From Hymenobacter crusticola (lineage in GTDB: Bacteria; Bacteroidota; Bacteroidia; Cytophagales; Hymenobacteraceae), in assembly GCF_002154225.1 (NCBI RefSeq), contig NZ_MTSE01000012.1, positions 103,573 through 167,572 of the forward strand: a DNA stretch of 64,000 bases, in the 5' to 3' direction. The notes beneath the pieces are model-generated. The model did no database searches, was not told where the DNA came from, and saw only the letters and a program-made list of their open reading frames with translations. Below are positions 52,181 to 60,096 of the stretch, piece by piece (within the stretch, counting starts at the first letter, position 1; each line of letters starts with the position of its first letter). The position numbers were made by a program, and so were the translations under genes.

Positions 52181-52729
52181 ATGCCGCCAGCACTCGACGC
52201 TATTCTGGAAGGTTGCCGACGGGGTGAGCCGGCGGCCCAACGCGCCCTATACGACGCGCTGGCTTACCGGCTCATGGGGGTGTGTTTGCGCTACTGTCCC
52301 TCGCGGGTAGAAGCGGAAGATGCGTTGCAAAATACTTTCGTGAAGCTTTTTACCCACCTCGACCAATACCGAGGCCAAGGCCCGTTTGAGGCCTGGGCCC
52401 GGCGCGTCGCCGTCAATACCGCCCTGACTACCTACCACCAATCCCGGCAGCGTGGCCTGCAAGTAGAGTGCGACGAAGCCTTGGAAGTGCCCGACACGGA
52501 AGGCTCATCCTTGGACCAACTCGCCGCTGACGATGTGTTGCGCCTGCTGCATTCCTTACCCCTTGGCTACCGCACCGTGCTCAACCTTTACGCCATCGAA
52601 GGCTACACCCACGCCGAAATTGGGGAGTTGCTTGGCATTTCGGAAGGCACTTCCAAATCGCAGTTGTCGCGGGCCCGGCGTTTGCTGGAAGAACGACTCT
52701 TGGCTAACGACAAGTTTGAACTGAAATGA
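52181..52729 (+). CDS. ECF-type RNA polymerase sigma factor
   Basis: 182 residues from the ATG at 52181. Region 2 includes YCPSRVEAEDALQNTFVKLFTHLDQYRG and FEAWARRVAVNTALTTY; region 4 includes LPLGYRTVLNLYAIEGYTHAEIGELLGISEGTSKSQLSRARRLLEERL. There is no signal or membrane segment. The start codon of the anti-sigma-like gene overlaps its stop (ATGATG), so the two are coupled. Regulation by the next protein is inferred from this arrangement. Confidence 0.93.
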   Translation: MPPALDAILEGCRRGEPAAQRALYDALAYRLMGVCLRYCPSRVEAEDALQNTFVKLFTHLDQYRGQGPFEAWARRVAVNTALTTYHQSRQRGLQVECDEALEVPDTEGSSLDQLAADDVLRLLHSLPLGYRTVLNLYAIEGYTHAEIGELLGISEGTSKSQLSRARRLLEERLLANDKFELK

Positions 52730-54315
52730 TGGACCCCAACTCCGACGAACTCTACGAAGAGCTGCGGCGCAAGCTAGCCGACTACGGCAGCCAGCCCTCG
52801 GAAGAGGTGTGGGCGGCCATTCGGCAACGGGTGCCCGCAGCACCCACGCCGGCGCTGCAGGTACGGCGCCGGGTGCGACGGAGGACGGTAGCAGCCAGCT
52901 TGCTTTTTCTGCTACTCAGTGGGGTGTTGGTAGCCCGCTATTATTACCAGGTCAAGTGGTTTACTCAGGACCTATCCCCTACTGCACAGGGCCCAATGGC
53001 GACAACTACACGTGGTTCGAAAGTACCACGGCCGTCGGCGGCACTGCCGGGCGGCGCAGCTCCGGTAGCCACTACACCGCCTGCCGATCGAGCCATTGCC
53101 TTGAACGTGCAAAGGAATGGCTCACCTCAGCGCGAAGCTAGCTCGGCGGCGCTCCAGAATAGCTCACAGACCAACCCAGAACCCCACAGTGATCTTCGAG
53201 CCAGCCAAGACCTAGGTACTGCGCAGCCAACAAGGCGGGCACTCGATGCAACTGCGCCGGGCGTAGCGCTGGCAAAATCAAAGCAAAAGCAGGCAGCTAG
53301 AGCTGCTTCTGGCAAACAAACAAGTTCTTCAGAAACAGCCGCGCAGCTGCGTAGTTCAGTGGCTGATGCCAGCCAGACGCCGGCGCTTGAGCGTTCGGGC
53401 GAAGCTGCCCGCACAACGTCGTCAGCCCCTTTGCTTCCCGACCGAACAGCAAATGCCCAAGTGGGTGCTTCGGAGTCAGAACTTGCACTGCTTCAGTCGC
53501 TGGCCGTGTCGTTGGCGTTGCCGGCGGTACAAACGCCCCTCGTGATGCCGGTGCCGAGCCCGCCCACTTTGCCCCCACCACCTGCGCCCGTAGGTTCCCG
53601 TTTGGCCGTGCAGTTGCTGGCCGGGCCGGCGCTATCGTACCGGTACCTAGGTCGGCCGGGCAGCGATACACTTACCAACGCAGTAGAAAAGCTGGAGCGG
53701 CCGGCTGAAAGCTATTCGGCGGAGCTAGGGGTGACGTATACCCTTACGCCACGCCTCACCTTGCTCACTGGCCTAGGGTACACGGAATATGCCACGCGCC
53801 TCGATCTTACCGTGAAGCAACCGGTGGTAGTATACGCTAGCTTCCAACGGCCTGTGTTTCAGTATACCAATGGCAGCTTCAACACGCTCTATGTGCCTGA
53901 TTCGGTTGCTAGTGGTGACACTGAAGCGGAGCAGCACGTACGTCACCGCGACGTTTACCGCTTCGTATCTGTGCCGGTGCAGGTACAATATCAGCTGGGC
54001 ACGGCGGGGCGCTTTGGTTACGGCCTGCTACTTGGGGCGTCGGCCAATCTGTACCTAGGTGGGCGCACCACCCAAGCAAGCGGCTGTGGCTGCGAGCAAG
54101 ACAACTGGCACTCTAGCGGCAGCCCTTTCCGCTTGGTCAGCGTAGGGCTTACAGCGGGCACCACGATCAGCTATCGTTTGGCCGAACGCTGGCGCCTGAA
54201 TTTGCAACCGACCTTCAACTACTTACTCACCCCACTTGCCCAGGATCAAACCCGTTCGGCGCGCCACTTGCTCTCGGCAGGTATGCGCACCGGAGTATCG
54301 TTTGATCTGCGGTAA
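52726..54315 (+). CDS. Anti-sigma-like protein fused to an outer-membrane beta-barrel
   Basis: 529 residues. An N-terminal cytoplasmic segment (1-53, Arg-rich before the membrane) precedes one helix (about 54-73), then about 210 residues of Ala/Ser/Pro/Gln-rich, charge-poor disordered linker with a proline run (SPPTLPPPPAPV). From about residue 288 come amphipathic strands (LAVQLLAGPALSYRYLG, AELGVTYTLTPRLTLLTGLGY, FVSVPVQVQYQLG, YGLLLGASANLYLGG, GTTISYRLAERWRLNLQPTFNY) ending FDLR, like PF13568 barrels. It is encoded directly after an ECF sigma factor with overlap. The topology would connect cytoplasm, inner membrane and outer membrane. Confidence 0.8.
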   Translation: MMDPNSDELYEELRRKLADYGSQPSEEVWAAIRQRVPAAPTPALQVRRRVRRRTVAASLLFLLLSGVLVARYYYQVKWFTQDLSPTAQGPMATTTRGSKVPRPSAALPGGAAPVATTPPADRAIALNVQRNGSPQREASSAALQNSSQTNPEPHSDLRASQDLGTAQPTRRALDATAPGVALAKSKQKQAARAASGKQTSSSETAAQLRSSVADASQTPALERSGEAARTTSSAPLLPDRTANAQVGASESELALLQSLAVSLALPAVQTPLVMPVPSPPTLPPPPAPVGSRLAVQLLAGPALSYRYLGRPGSDTLTNAVEKLERPAESYSAELGVTYTLTPRLTLLTGLGYTEYATRLDLTVKQPVVVYASFQRPVFQYTNGSFNTLYVPDSVASGDTEAEQHVRHRDVYRFVSVPVQVQYQLGTAGRFGYGLLLGASANLYLGGRTTQASGCGCEQDNWHSSGSPFRLVSVGLTAGTTISYRLAERWRLNLQPTFNYLLTPLAQDQTRSARHLLSAGMRTGVSFDLR

Positions 54316-54355
54316 ACTTATTCCCACCCTATTCGCCTTGCCTTTTTCTCTCCCC

Positions 54356-55312
54356 ATGAAGCAGTACTTGCATTGGCCCTCTCGCATGGTAGGCGGATTG
54401 CTGCTGCTCGCAGCTTGCAAAAAGGATTCGGACCTACTCGTCGTTGGTTCTAGGCTAACAGACCAAAATACCCTAGCTACATTCGTGGCGGTGCACGGGG
54501 CGCCGAAGCAGCTCTTCACGCTCACTGCTGCGGCCGATAGCTTTCAGTTCAAAACGGTGCAAGGCAATACGCTGGCCTTGCCGGCCAATGCCTTTGTGCT
54601 TCCCAGCGGCATGCGCCCCAGCACGACTCCCATCAGCATTGAGTACCGAGAAATTACCAGCAAATCGGATATGGTGCTAAGCGCGCTGCCTACTACGGCG
54701 GGCGAACAGCTGCTAGAATCGGCCGGCGAATTTTACTTGAAGGCCAAACAAGGCACCACCGTGCTGCATCTCAATCCGGCCGCCCAACTTCGCTTGTCTT
54801 TCCAAAATCCACGGCTTTCGGGCGGCTCTACGCTGCGACTATTCTACGGCACTACCATCAAAACGCTGTTTAACTGGTTGCCCCAGTCCAACGCCGATTT
54901 CGCTTCAACGGTAAGCCAAGACAGTGTACCTGGCCGGCCGCGCTCCTACCACATTCGCCTGAATAATGACAGCCTAGGGTGGGTAAATTGCGGACGCGTG
55001 ATTACTCGCACGCCTCAAACAACGGTGAAAATAGCCGTGACGGGTGAAGAGGTGCAAGACACGAACACAATGGTATTCCTGGTCTTTAAAACCCTAAATT
55101 CAGTAGTGCGCGCCTACGCCCTGGGCGATAATACCTTTGCAGCCCCCAACGTTCCGGAAGGATTACAAGCCACTGCCGTCGTGCTCCGCAACGTAAACGG
55201 AACGTACTACCTAGGTCAGCAAACTGCTTCAATCGGCGCTAATCAGGTTTTTAATCCAAATATCTCAGCCGTGAGTGAAGCAACAGCAGTGGCAGCTATC
55301 AAAGCCCTGTAA
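54356..55312 (+). CDS. Lipoprotein of unknown function downstream of the ECF operon
   Basis: 318 residues from the ATG at 54356. The lipobox is LLAACK. The mature part has a domain with QGNTLALPANAFVLPSGM and ISIEYREITSKSDMVLSAL, reminiscent of cell-surface ZU5- or CARDB-like modules in Bacteroidota, and a C-terminal segment ending VSEATAVAAIKAL. The start is 41 bases after the barrel gene, with no terminator between, so it is probably the third gene of the ECF unit. Confidence 0.7.
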   Translation: MKQYLHWPSRMVGGLLLLAACKKDSDLLVVGSRLTDQNTLATFVAVHGAPKQLFTLTAAADSFQFKTVQGNTLALPANAFVLPSGMRPSTTPISIEYREITSKSDMVLSALPTTAGEQLLESAGEFYLKAKQGTTVLHLNPAAQLRLSFQNPRLSGGSTLRLFYGTTIKTLFNWLPQSNADFASTVSQDSVPGRPRSYHIRLNNDSLGWVNCGRVITRTPQTTVKIAVTGEEVQDTNTMVFLVFKTLNSVVRAYALGDNTFAAPNVPEGLQATAVVLRNVNGTYYLGQQTASIGANQVFNPNISAVSEATAVAAIKAL

Positions 55313-55313
55313 A

Positions 55314-55348
55314 AACCAAGAGCCGCTTCGGGGAAGCGGCTCTTGGTT
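55314..55348. terminator. Bidirectional terminator hairpin
   Basis: AACCAAGAGCCGCTTC and complement with a 4-base loop. It lies between the lipoprotein gene and the convergent spore photoproduct lyase homologue. Confidence 0.8.
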
Positions 55349-55356
55349 AAGAAAAC

Positions 55357-56478
55357 CTAGGTCCAGTACTGAATAGGTGCCTGGGGGAAGCGCCGCTGCC
55401 ACTCCTCGTAGAAGAACTGCTTCATGGAGCGCATGTCTTCGGGTTGGTACACGAACTTGGTGCCACCAAACTTATTGCGCTTCACCGCGCGCTTGGCCTC
55501 GTCGAAGTCGAGGCTGGTATTGGGGTACCACTCCATCAGCACATCTTTGGAGCCCGGCGTGAAGCGGTGCGTGATGAACTCCACCGTCAGGTCGCACGGG
55601 AAGTCGATGACCTCGGCAATGCGGTCGAGCAGCGCTAGGTAATGCTCGCGCCAGTTCGGAATCTGCATGATGGGAGCCAGGATGATACCTACGGGGTAGC
55701 CGCCACCCCCTAGCTCATGCGGCAGCGCCAACTTGCGCAACGCCTGCAACCGTGCTTCTACCGATGCCGTGCCGCCTTCCATGCGCCGGGCAATCTGCTC
55801 GGCGTTCAGGCTGATACGGGCGCGGGTGCGGCCATGGTGCGGCAGGTCGAGCAGCGAATCTACTTGGTTATACTTGCTCACAAAGCGCAGCTGAGCACCT
55901 TCGCGCGTGCCGTAGTAGCGAATACACTCCTCTAAGCTACCCGTCAGGTGCTCAATGCCGAGCACGTCGGTGTAGCAGCTCACCTCGAAGCTCGTCACGC
56001 GGCCGGGCTGCTCATACTGGGCTGTATTGCGCAGCAGCTCGGGCAGGTTAGCATAAGCCCGCACTACCGGCGGCCCTTGCAGGCTACCCGCTAGGTAACA
56101 GTATTGGCAGTGCGCAGGGCAGCCCTCAGCTAGGTTCATCTGCCAGTCGGCGGAGGGCGGTGTGGGCTGCAGGCGGAAGTTGCTCGGCGGCGCTTTTACC
56201 ACCGCAAGTGTGTTCTTGGCGTTACGGTAAGTTTCGCGCTCATCGGCGCCACGCAAACCGGTAATACGGTTGCTCTTCAGCACCTCTACTGGCAAGCCCT
56301 GAGCCGTGATCCGCTCGTACATCTGCTGGCCAAACTCCTCGGTCAGCGCGTCGGGGGTGAACAGCACACGCTTCGGCAACCACACCCGTGCGGAGTGAGT
56401 TAGCGGCTGCGGCGCGGGGGCCACGGCGGGGCTAGGAGTCAGAACAGGTAACTCTTCAAAAAGGGATGTTTGGAGCAT
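55357..56478 (-). CDS. Spore photoproduct lyase-family radical SAM protein
   Basis: 373 residues from the ATG at 56478; a start at 56580 is possible. The radical SAM cluster motif is CPAHCQYCY (CxxxCxxC rather than the standard CxxxCxxC spacing with aromatic X, as in SplB). A further cysteine 41 residues later, in FEVSCYTDVLGIEHLTGSL, corresponds to the hydrogen-donor cysteine of Bacillus SplB. VEFITHRFTPGSK and the C-terminal PIQYWT are family features. SplB repairs the spore UV lesion; this organism is not expected to form spores, so the target may be another thymine photoproduct. Confidence 0.85.
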   Translation of the reverse strand: MLQTSLFEELPVLTPSPAVAPAPQPLTHSARVWLPKRVLFTPDALTEEFGQQMYERITAQGLPVEVLKSNRITGLRGADERETYRNAKNTLAVVKAPPSNFRLQPTPPSADWQMNLAEGCPAHCQYCYLAGSLQGPPVVRAYANLPELLRNTAQYEQPGRVTSFEVSCYTDVLGIEHLTGSLEECIRYYGTREGAQLRFVSKYNQVDSLLDLPHHGRTRARISLNAEQIARRMEGGTASVEARLQALRKLALPHELGGGGYPVGIILAPIMQIPNWREHYLALLDRIAEVIDFPCDLTVEFITHRFTPGSKDVLMEWYPNTSLDFDEAKRAVKRNKFGGTKFVYQPEDMRSMKQFFYEEWQRRFPQAPIQYWT

Positions 56479-56857
56479 CGGAAGGCGTTTTTCGGCTGTG
56501 TATAGGTAACACAGCGGGTGCACGAATAGGTCCTTTGCGAGCGACTTTTGCGGTATTTTATACCATTTATTCTTGTTCATTATCAATCACTTACGCTCTT
56601 GCATATTCGTGCATAAGACCTAGGTAGCTGTTTTGATTTATGCGTTAAAAGGCTAGCTTGAGCAGCTACATAACACACCTATTTAGGAGTAGCTTTTACC
56701 TATTTACTTCCGCTTCTGGGCGGTACTCCACGCCACGCAATTATCTTGCGGACACCCGTGCAGCTTGCTTTTCGCGTAGAGCTGTTTTCACAACCGCCTT
56801 ACGCTTACGGCTGAGCGGGGTACCTAGCCTCGTGTGTACTCTACCGTTCTTCTTTTC

Positions 56858-57472
56858 ATGAAAGCTCTCCTTCTCATCGACGTTCAGAATGATTTCGTGC
56901 CCGGTGGCGCCCTAGCCGTGCCCGAAGGCGATCAAATCATTCCGCTGCTTAACCAGCTACAACCTAGCTTCGACTTGGTGGTAGCAACCCAGGACTGGCA
57001 CCCACAAGCGCACAAAAGCTTTGCTTCCAATCACGAGGGCCAGCAAGTATTCAATAAGATTGAGCTGCACGGTCTGGAGCAGGTGCTGTGGCCCAACCAT
57101 TGCGTGCAAGGCACGTCCGGCGCCGAGCTGCACCCTGCCCTAGATACCAGCCGCGTCGAGGCCATCTTCCGCAAAGGTACCAACCCCGAAATCGACAGCT
57201 ACAGCGGCTTCTACGACAACGGCCACCAAAAATCTACCGGCTTAATAGACTACTTGCGCGGCAAAGGTGTGACGCAGGTGTATGTGGCCGGCCTAGCTGG
57301 CGACTACTGCGTGTACTTTTCCGCCAAAGATGCCGTGCAGGCCGGCTTCGATACCTTTTTGATCGAAGATGCTAGTCGTCCGATTTCGCCGGAAGGTTTC
57401 GAGCAGGCCAAGCAAGACTTGCACCACCTAGGTGGCCACGTGGTGCAAAGCAACGCAGTGCTAGGAGCCTAG
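56858..57472 (+). CDS. pncA: Nicotinamidase
   Basis: 204 residues from the ATG at 56858. The catalytic triad is Asp8 (LLIDVQNDF), Lys106 (FRKGTNPE) and Cys151 (GLAGDYCVYFSA). Metal ligands are Asp46, His48 and His52 (DWHPQAH). It hydrolyses nicotinamide to nicotinate for NAD salvage. It is followed after 24 bases by a 2H phosphoesterase gene. Confidence 0.94.
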   Translation: MKALLLIDVQNDFVPGGALAVPEGDQIIPLLNQLQPSFDLVVATQDWHPQAHKSFASNHEGQQVFNKIELHGLEQVLWPNHCVQGTSGAELHPALDTSRVEAIFRKGTNPEIDSYSGFYDNGHQKSTGLIDYLRGKGVTQVYVAGLAGDYCVYFSAKDAVQAGFDTFLIEDASRPISPEGFEQAKQDLHHLGGHVVQSNAVLGA

Positions 57473-57496
57473 CTTTCTTTTTTGCCCCTCGCCATT

Positions 57497-58030
57497 ATGC
57501 TCGACCCACAGGTACCGCTGATTCTCACCCTAGCTCTCGACGAGCAAGCCACAACCTTTTTCAACGACTTGCGCCGGCAGCACTTCCCGGCCAACCGCAA
57601 CTACCTGGATGCCCACCTGACGCTATTTCACCACTTACCCGGTGCCCGCTTCGAGGAACTAGCGCAACAACTTACGGCGCGCAGCCACGTACAGTCTCCC
57701 TTGCAGCTGCACGTAGCTGGCGTGCAGTTTCTGGGCCAAGGCGTGGCCTACTCGGTGCAAAGCCCTGAGCTAGAAGCCCTGCACCGGGAGCTGCAAGCCT
57801 TGTGGCTTCCCGACCTAACGCCCCAGGACCGGCAACGGCGCCGGCCGCACGTAACGGTGCAAAACAAAGTACGGCCCGATGCGGCCCGCGCTCTGCACGA
57901 GCAGCTTACGGCGGAATTTGTACCCTTCGAGGCGGTCGGTACGGGCTTGCAACTATGGGCGTACCGGGGTGGCCCCTGGGAATGGCTCCGCACGTTTGCC
58001 TTCACCGCCGAAGCTCAACCTACCAGCTAA
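57497..58030 (+). CDS. 2'-5' RNA ligase-like 2H phosphoesterase
   Basis: 177 residues from the ATG at 57497. Two HxT motifs define the 2H fold: AHLTLFHHLPG (first) and RPHVTVQNKV (second), about 90 residues apart. Family members hydrolyse or ligate 2',3'-cyclic or 2'-5' RNA bonds; a specific role is unknown. Being 24 bases after pncA it may be cotranscribed, possibly linked to nucleotide or ADP-ribose-derived product processing. Confidence 0.85.
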   Translation: MLDPQVPLILTLALDEQATTFFNDLRRQHFPANRNYLDAHLTLFHHLPGARFEELAQQLTARSHVQSPLQLHVAGVQFLGQGVAYSVQSPELEALHRELQALWLPDLTPQDRQRRRPHVTVQNKVRPDAARALHEQLTAEFVPFEAVGTGLQLWAYRGGPWEWLRTFAFTAEAQPTS

Positions 58031-58111
58031 GCGTCCTCAGCACAGGCAGTAGTGCTGGCGCTGAAGGCTAGGTTGGGCGGGGCTTTCTACTCCCAAGATT
58101 ACTTTCTACAT

Positions 58112-59221
58112 ATGCTTCCCGACCTTTTGGACTTACCAGTGCCACTTGAGCAAGGCCTGTACGTATCAGGCACCTTAGTCAGTGGTTTGCTAGGTGGTTT
58201 GGTGCTCAAATGGATAGTGTTTGCGGCGCTACGCGCTTATAACCGGCGCACCGATGCGCCCCTGGCGACCCACTCCTTCGCACACCACTTGAGCCGTCCC
58301 AGCGCCTTTTTCCTTCCCGTTTTGGTGCTGTCGTTTGTGCTGCCACTGGTGCCGTTGGAGCCAAAGCCCCTCGAAGTGTTACGCCGTTTCGTAGAAACAA
58401 CCCTCATTGCCACGTTTGCTTGGGTACTGATTCGCGCCGTCGATGTCATTGAGGCCTTAGTACGGCAGCATTATCAACTGGCCGAAGGCAACAACCTGCG
58501 GGTACGTAAGCTATTCACGCAGTTACAGTTCGTGAAGAAGCTAGCTGTCACGCTGATTGCCATTCTGGCGGTGGGGCTTATCCTGATGAGCTTCGCGACG
58601 GTGCGCCGCATCGGGACGGGCTTGCTCACATCGGCGGGTATTGCCAGCGTTATCATTGGTTTTGCAGCCCAGCGTTCTTTGAGCAACTTACTGGCCGGCT
58701 TTCAAATTGCTTTTACGCAGCCCATCCGGCTAGATGACGTGCTGGTTGTGGAAGGCGAGTGGGGCCGAGTAGAAGAAATCACGCTAACCTACGTGGTCGT
58801 GCGCATCTGGGACGAACGGCGCTTGGTGCTACCACTCAACTATTTCATTGAGAAGCCTTTCCAGAACTGGACGCGCACTACGTCGCAGCTGCTGGGCACG
58901 GTATTTCTGTACACTGACTACACGCTGCCGGTGGAAGCAGTGCGCGCGGAACTCAAGCGCCTTGTGGAGCAAGAACCGTTATGGGACCGGCGCGTGTGCG
59001 TGCTACAAGTAACGGACTCGAAGGAACGGACCATGGAGCTGCGCGCGCTCGTCAGCGCTTCCGACTCCAGTCGTACGTTCGACTTGCGCTGCATCGTGCG
59101 CGAGAAGTTGGTAGCCTTTATTCAGCAGCATTACCCCGAAAGCTTGCCCAAAACTCGCTCCCTGGTGGCCGCCGCCGATCAGCCGTTCACGCTCGCCAAC
59201 CTAGCTTCGGATGAAAGCTAG
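58112..59221 (+). CDS. MscS-family mechanosensitive channel
   Basis: 369 residues from the ATG at 58112. About four helices precede the conserved pore and vestibule: GIASVIIGFAAQRSLSNLLAGFQIAFTQPIRLDD is the TM3 hallmark, followed by VVEGEWGRVEEITLTYVVVRIWDERRLVLPLNYFIEKPFQNWTR (given here as the family's central beta domain). It should open on membrane tension and release small solutes. A start at 58052 would use GTG and add 20 unlikely residues. Confidence 0.92.
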   Translation: MLPDLLDLPVPLEQGLYVSGTLVSGLLGGLVLKWIVFAALRAYNRRTDAPLATHSFAHHLSRPSAFFLPVLVLSFVLPLVPLEPKPLEVLRRFVETTLIATFAWVLIRAVDVIEALVRQHYQLAEGNNLRVRKLFTQLQFVKKLAVTLIAILAVGLILMSFATVRRIGTGLLTSAGIASVIIGFAAQRSLSNLLAGFQIAFTQPIRLDDVLVVEGEWGRVEEITLTYVVVRIWDERRLVLPLNYFIEKPFQNWTRTTSQLLGTVFLYTDYTLPVEAVRAELKRLVEQEPLWDRRVCVLQVTDSKERTMELRALVSASDSSRTFDLRCIVREKLVAFIQQHYPESLPKTRSLVAAADQPFTLANLASDES

Positions 59222-59239
59222 GTGCAACGCCGTGCTAGC

Positions 59240-59680
59240 CTAGGTCCGGACTTTTGCCTCCTGGTCGGCCACAAACTGCTGTAGCAACGACCGCAGCTCG
59301 TCGGATGCATTGTGAGCCCGCGGCAGCAGAAAATTTCGCTTGCTAGGGTCAACATAGCCCGCGATGTACACGAACTCCGACATACTCACGGGCACGAAGC
59401 CCATGCTCCAGTCTGGGAACACGCGGCGCTCCACGGCCCCATCTACCAGCGTGGCAACGGCCGTGTGCCTAGGGTCCCGCCGGATTTTTTCGTATAGATC
59501 CCGGACGGCACCCTCCTCCCCTTCCAGCACCTGCAAAATCATCCCCTCGCTGTAGAGCAGGATGCCCGTTATTCGAAGGTCATGGTTCGTTGCGCGGGCT
59601 TGTAGCAAGATGCTTTTCAACTGTTCATCGCTCATGGCACTAGTTGCCAAGCTTGTATACAGAATCTGATGTACCGTCAT
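59240..59680 (-). CDS. BLUF-domain blue-light photoreceptor
   Basis: 146 residues, a stand-alone BLUF protein. Key residues are Tyr8 and Ser10 (QILYTSLATSAMS), Asn32 (ATNHDLRITGILLYSEG), Gln50 (ILQVLEGEE) and the Trp91/Met93 pair (FPDWSMGF). These match the FAD-binding, light-switching network of AppA, YcgF and PixD. The C-terminal helices (LLQQFVADQEAK) form the cap. No output domain is fused, so it must act through a partner protein. Confidence 0.92.
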   Translation of the reverse strand: MTVHQILYTSLATSAMSDEQLKSILLQARATNHDLRITGILLYSEGMILQVLEGEEGAVRDLYEKIRRDPRHTAVATLVDGAVERRVFPDWSMGFVPVSMSEFVYIAGYVDPSKRNFLLPRAHNASDELRSLLQQFVADQEAKVRT

Positions 59681-60096
59681 TTTTAGAAACAGGAAGCATG
59701 CGAACAGACGGGTTAGTTATAATCTGCGCGCAAACACATCCGCAAACTACCCAGGCAATTTACGTGTACCCCAAACCGCCGAGTTTGTTTCCTTTTACGC
59801 CGAAAATCTGCAAGCCAGCCTTTTCAGCTTTTAAGTAAGCTGTATTCAATAAAAGCACGTAAAACCAACTTATCTCACAAGATAACCACCTGGCAATTAG
59901 CAATTATGCAAGAAACTTTGCTTTTAGATAGATGCACATTGAAGATTGCAACGTAGTTTGGCAGGTTGAAAGGCCATCTGTTAGCTTCCACCGTTCTGAC
60001 CAGCCTAGGACGAAGCCTGTATTTGCGTACGTTTTTTCCGAACAAGATTCTCCTTTTTGATGTTCAACGTACTTATTTGGAGTCACACTAAAGCGC
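59681..60096. other. Divergent intergenic region
   Basis: About 415 bases, AT-rich in places. It should hold the promoters of the BLUF gene (minus) and mqo (plus). I see no credible gene; a 124-codon minus-strand frame overlapping the mqo start is a shadow. Confidence 0.55.
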
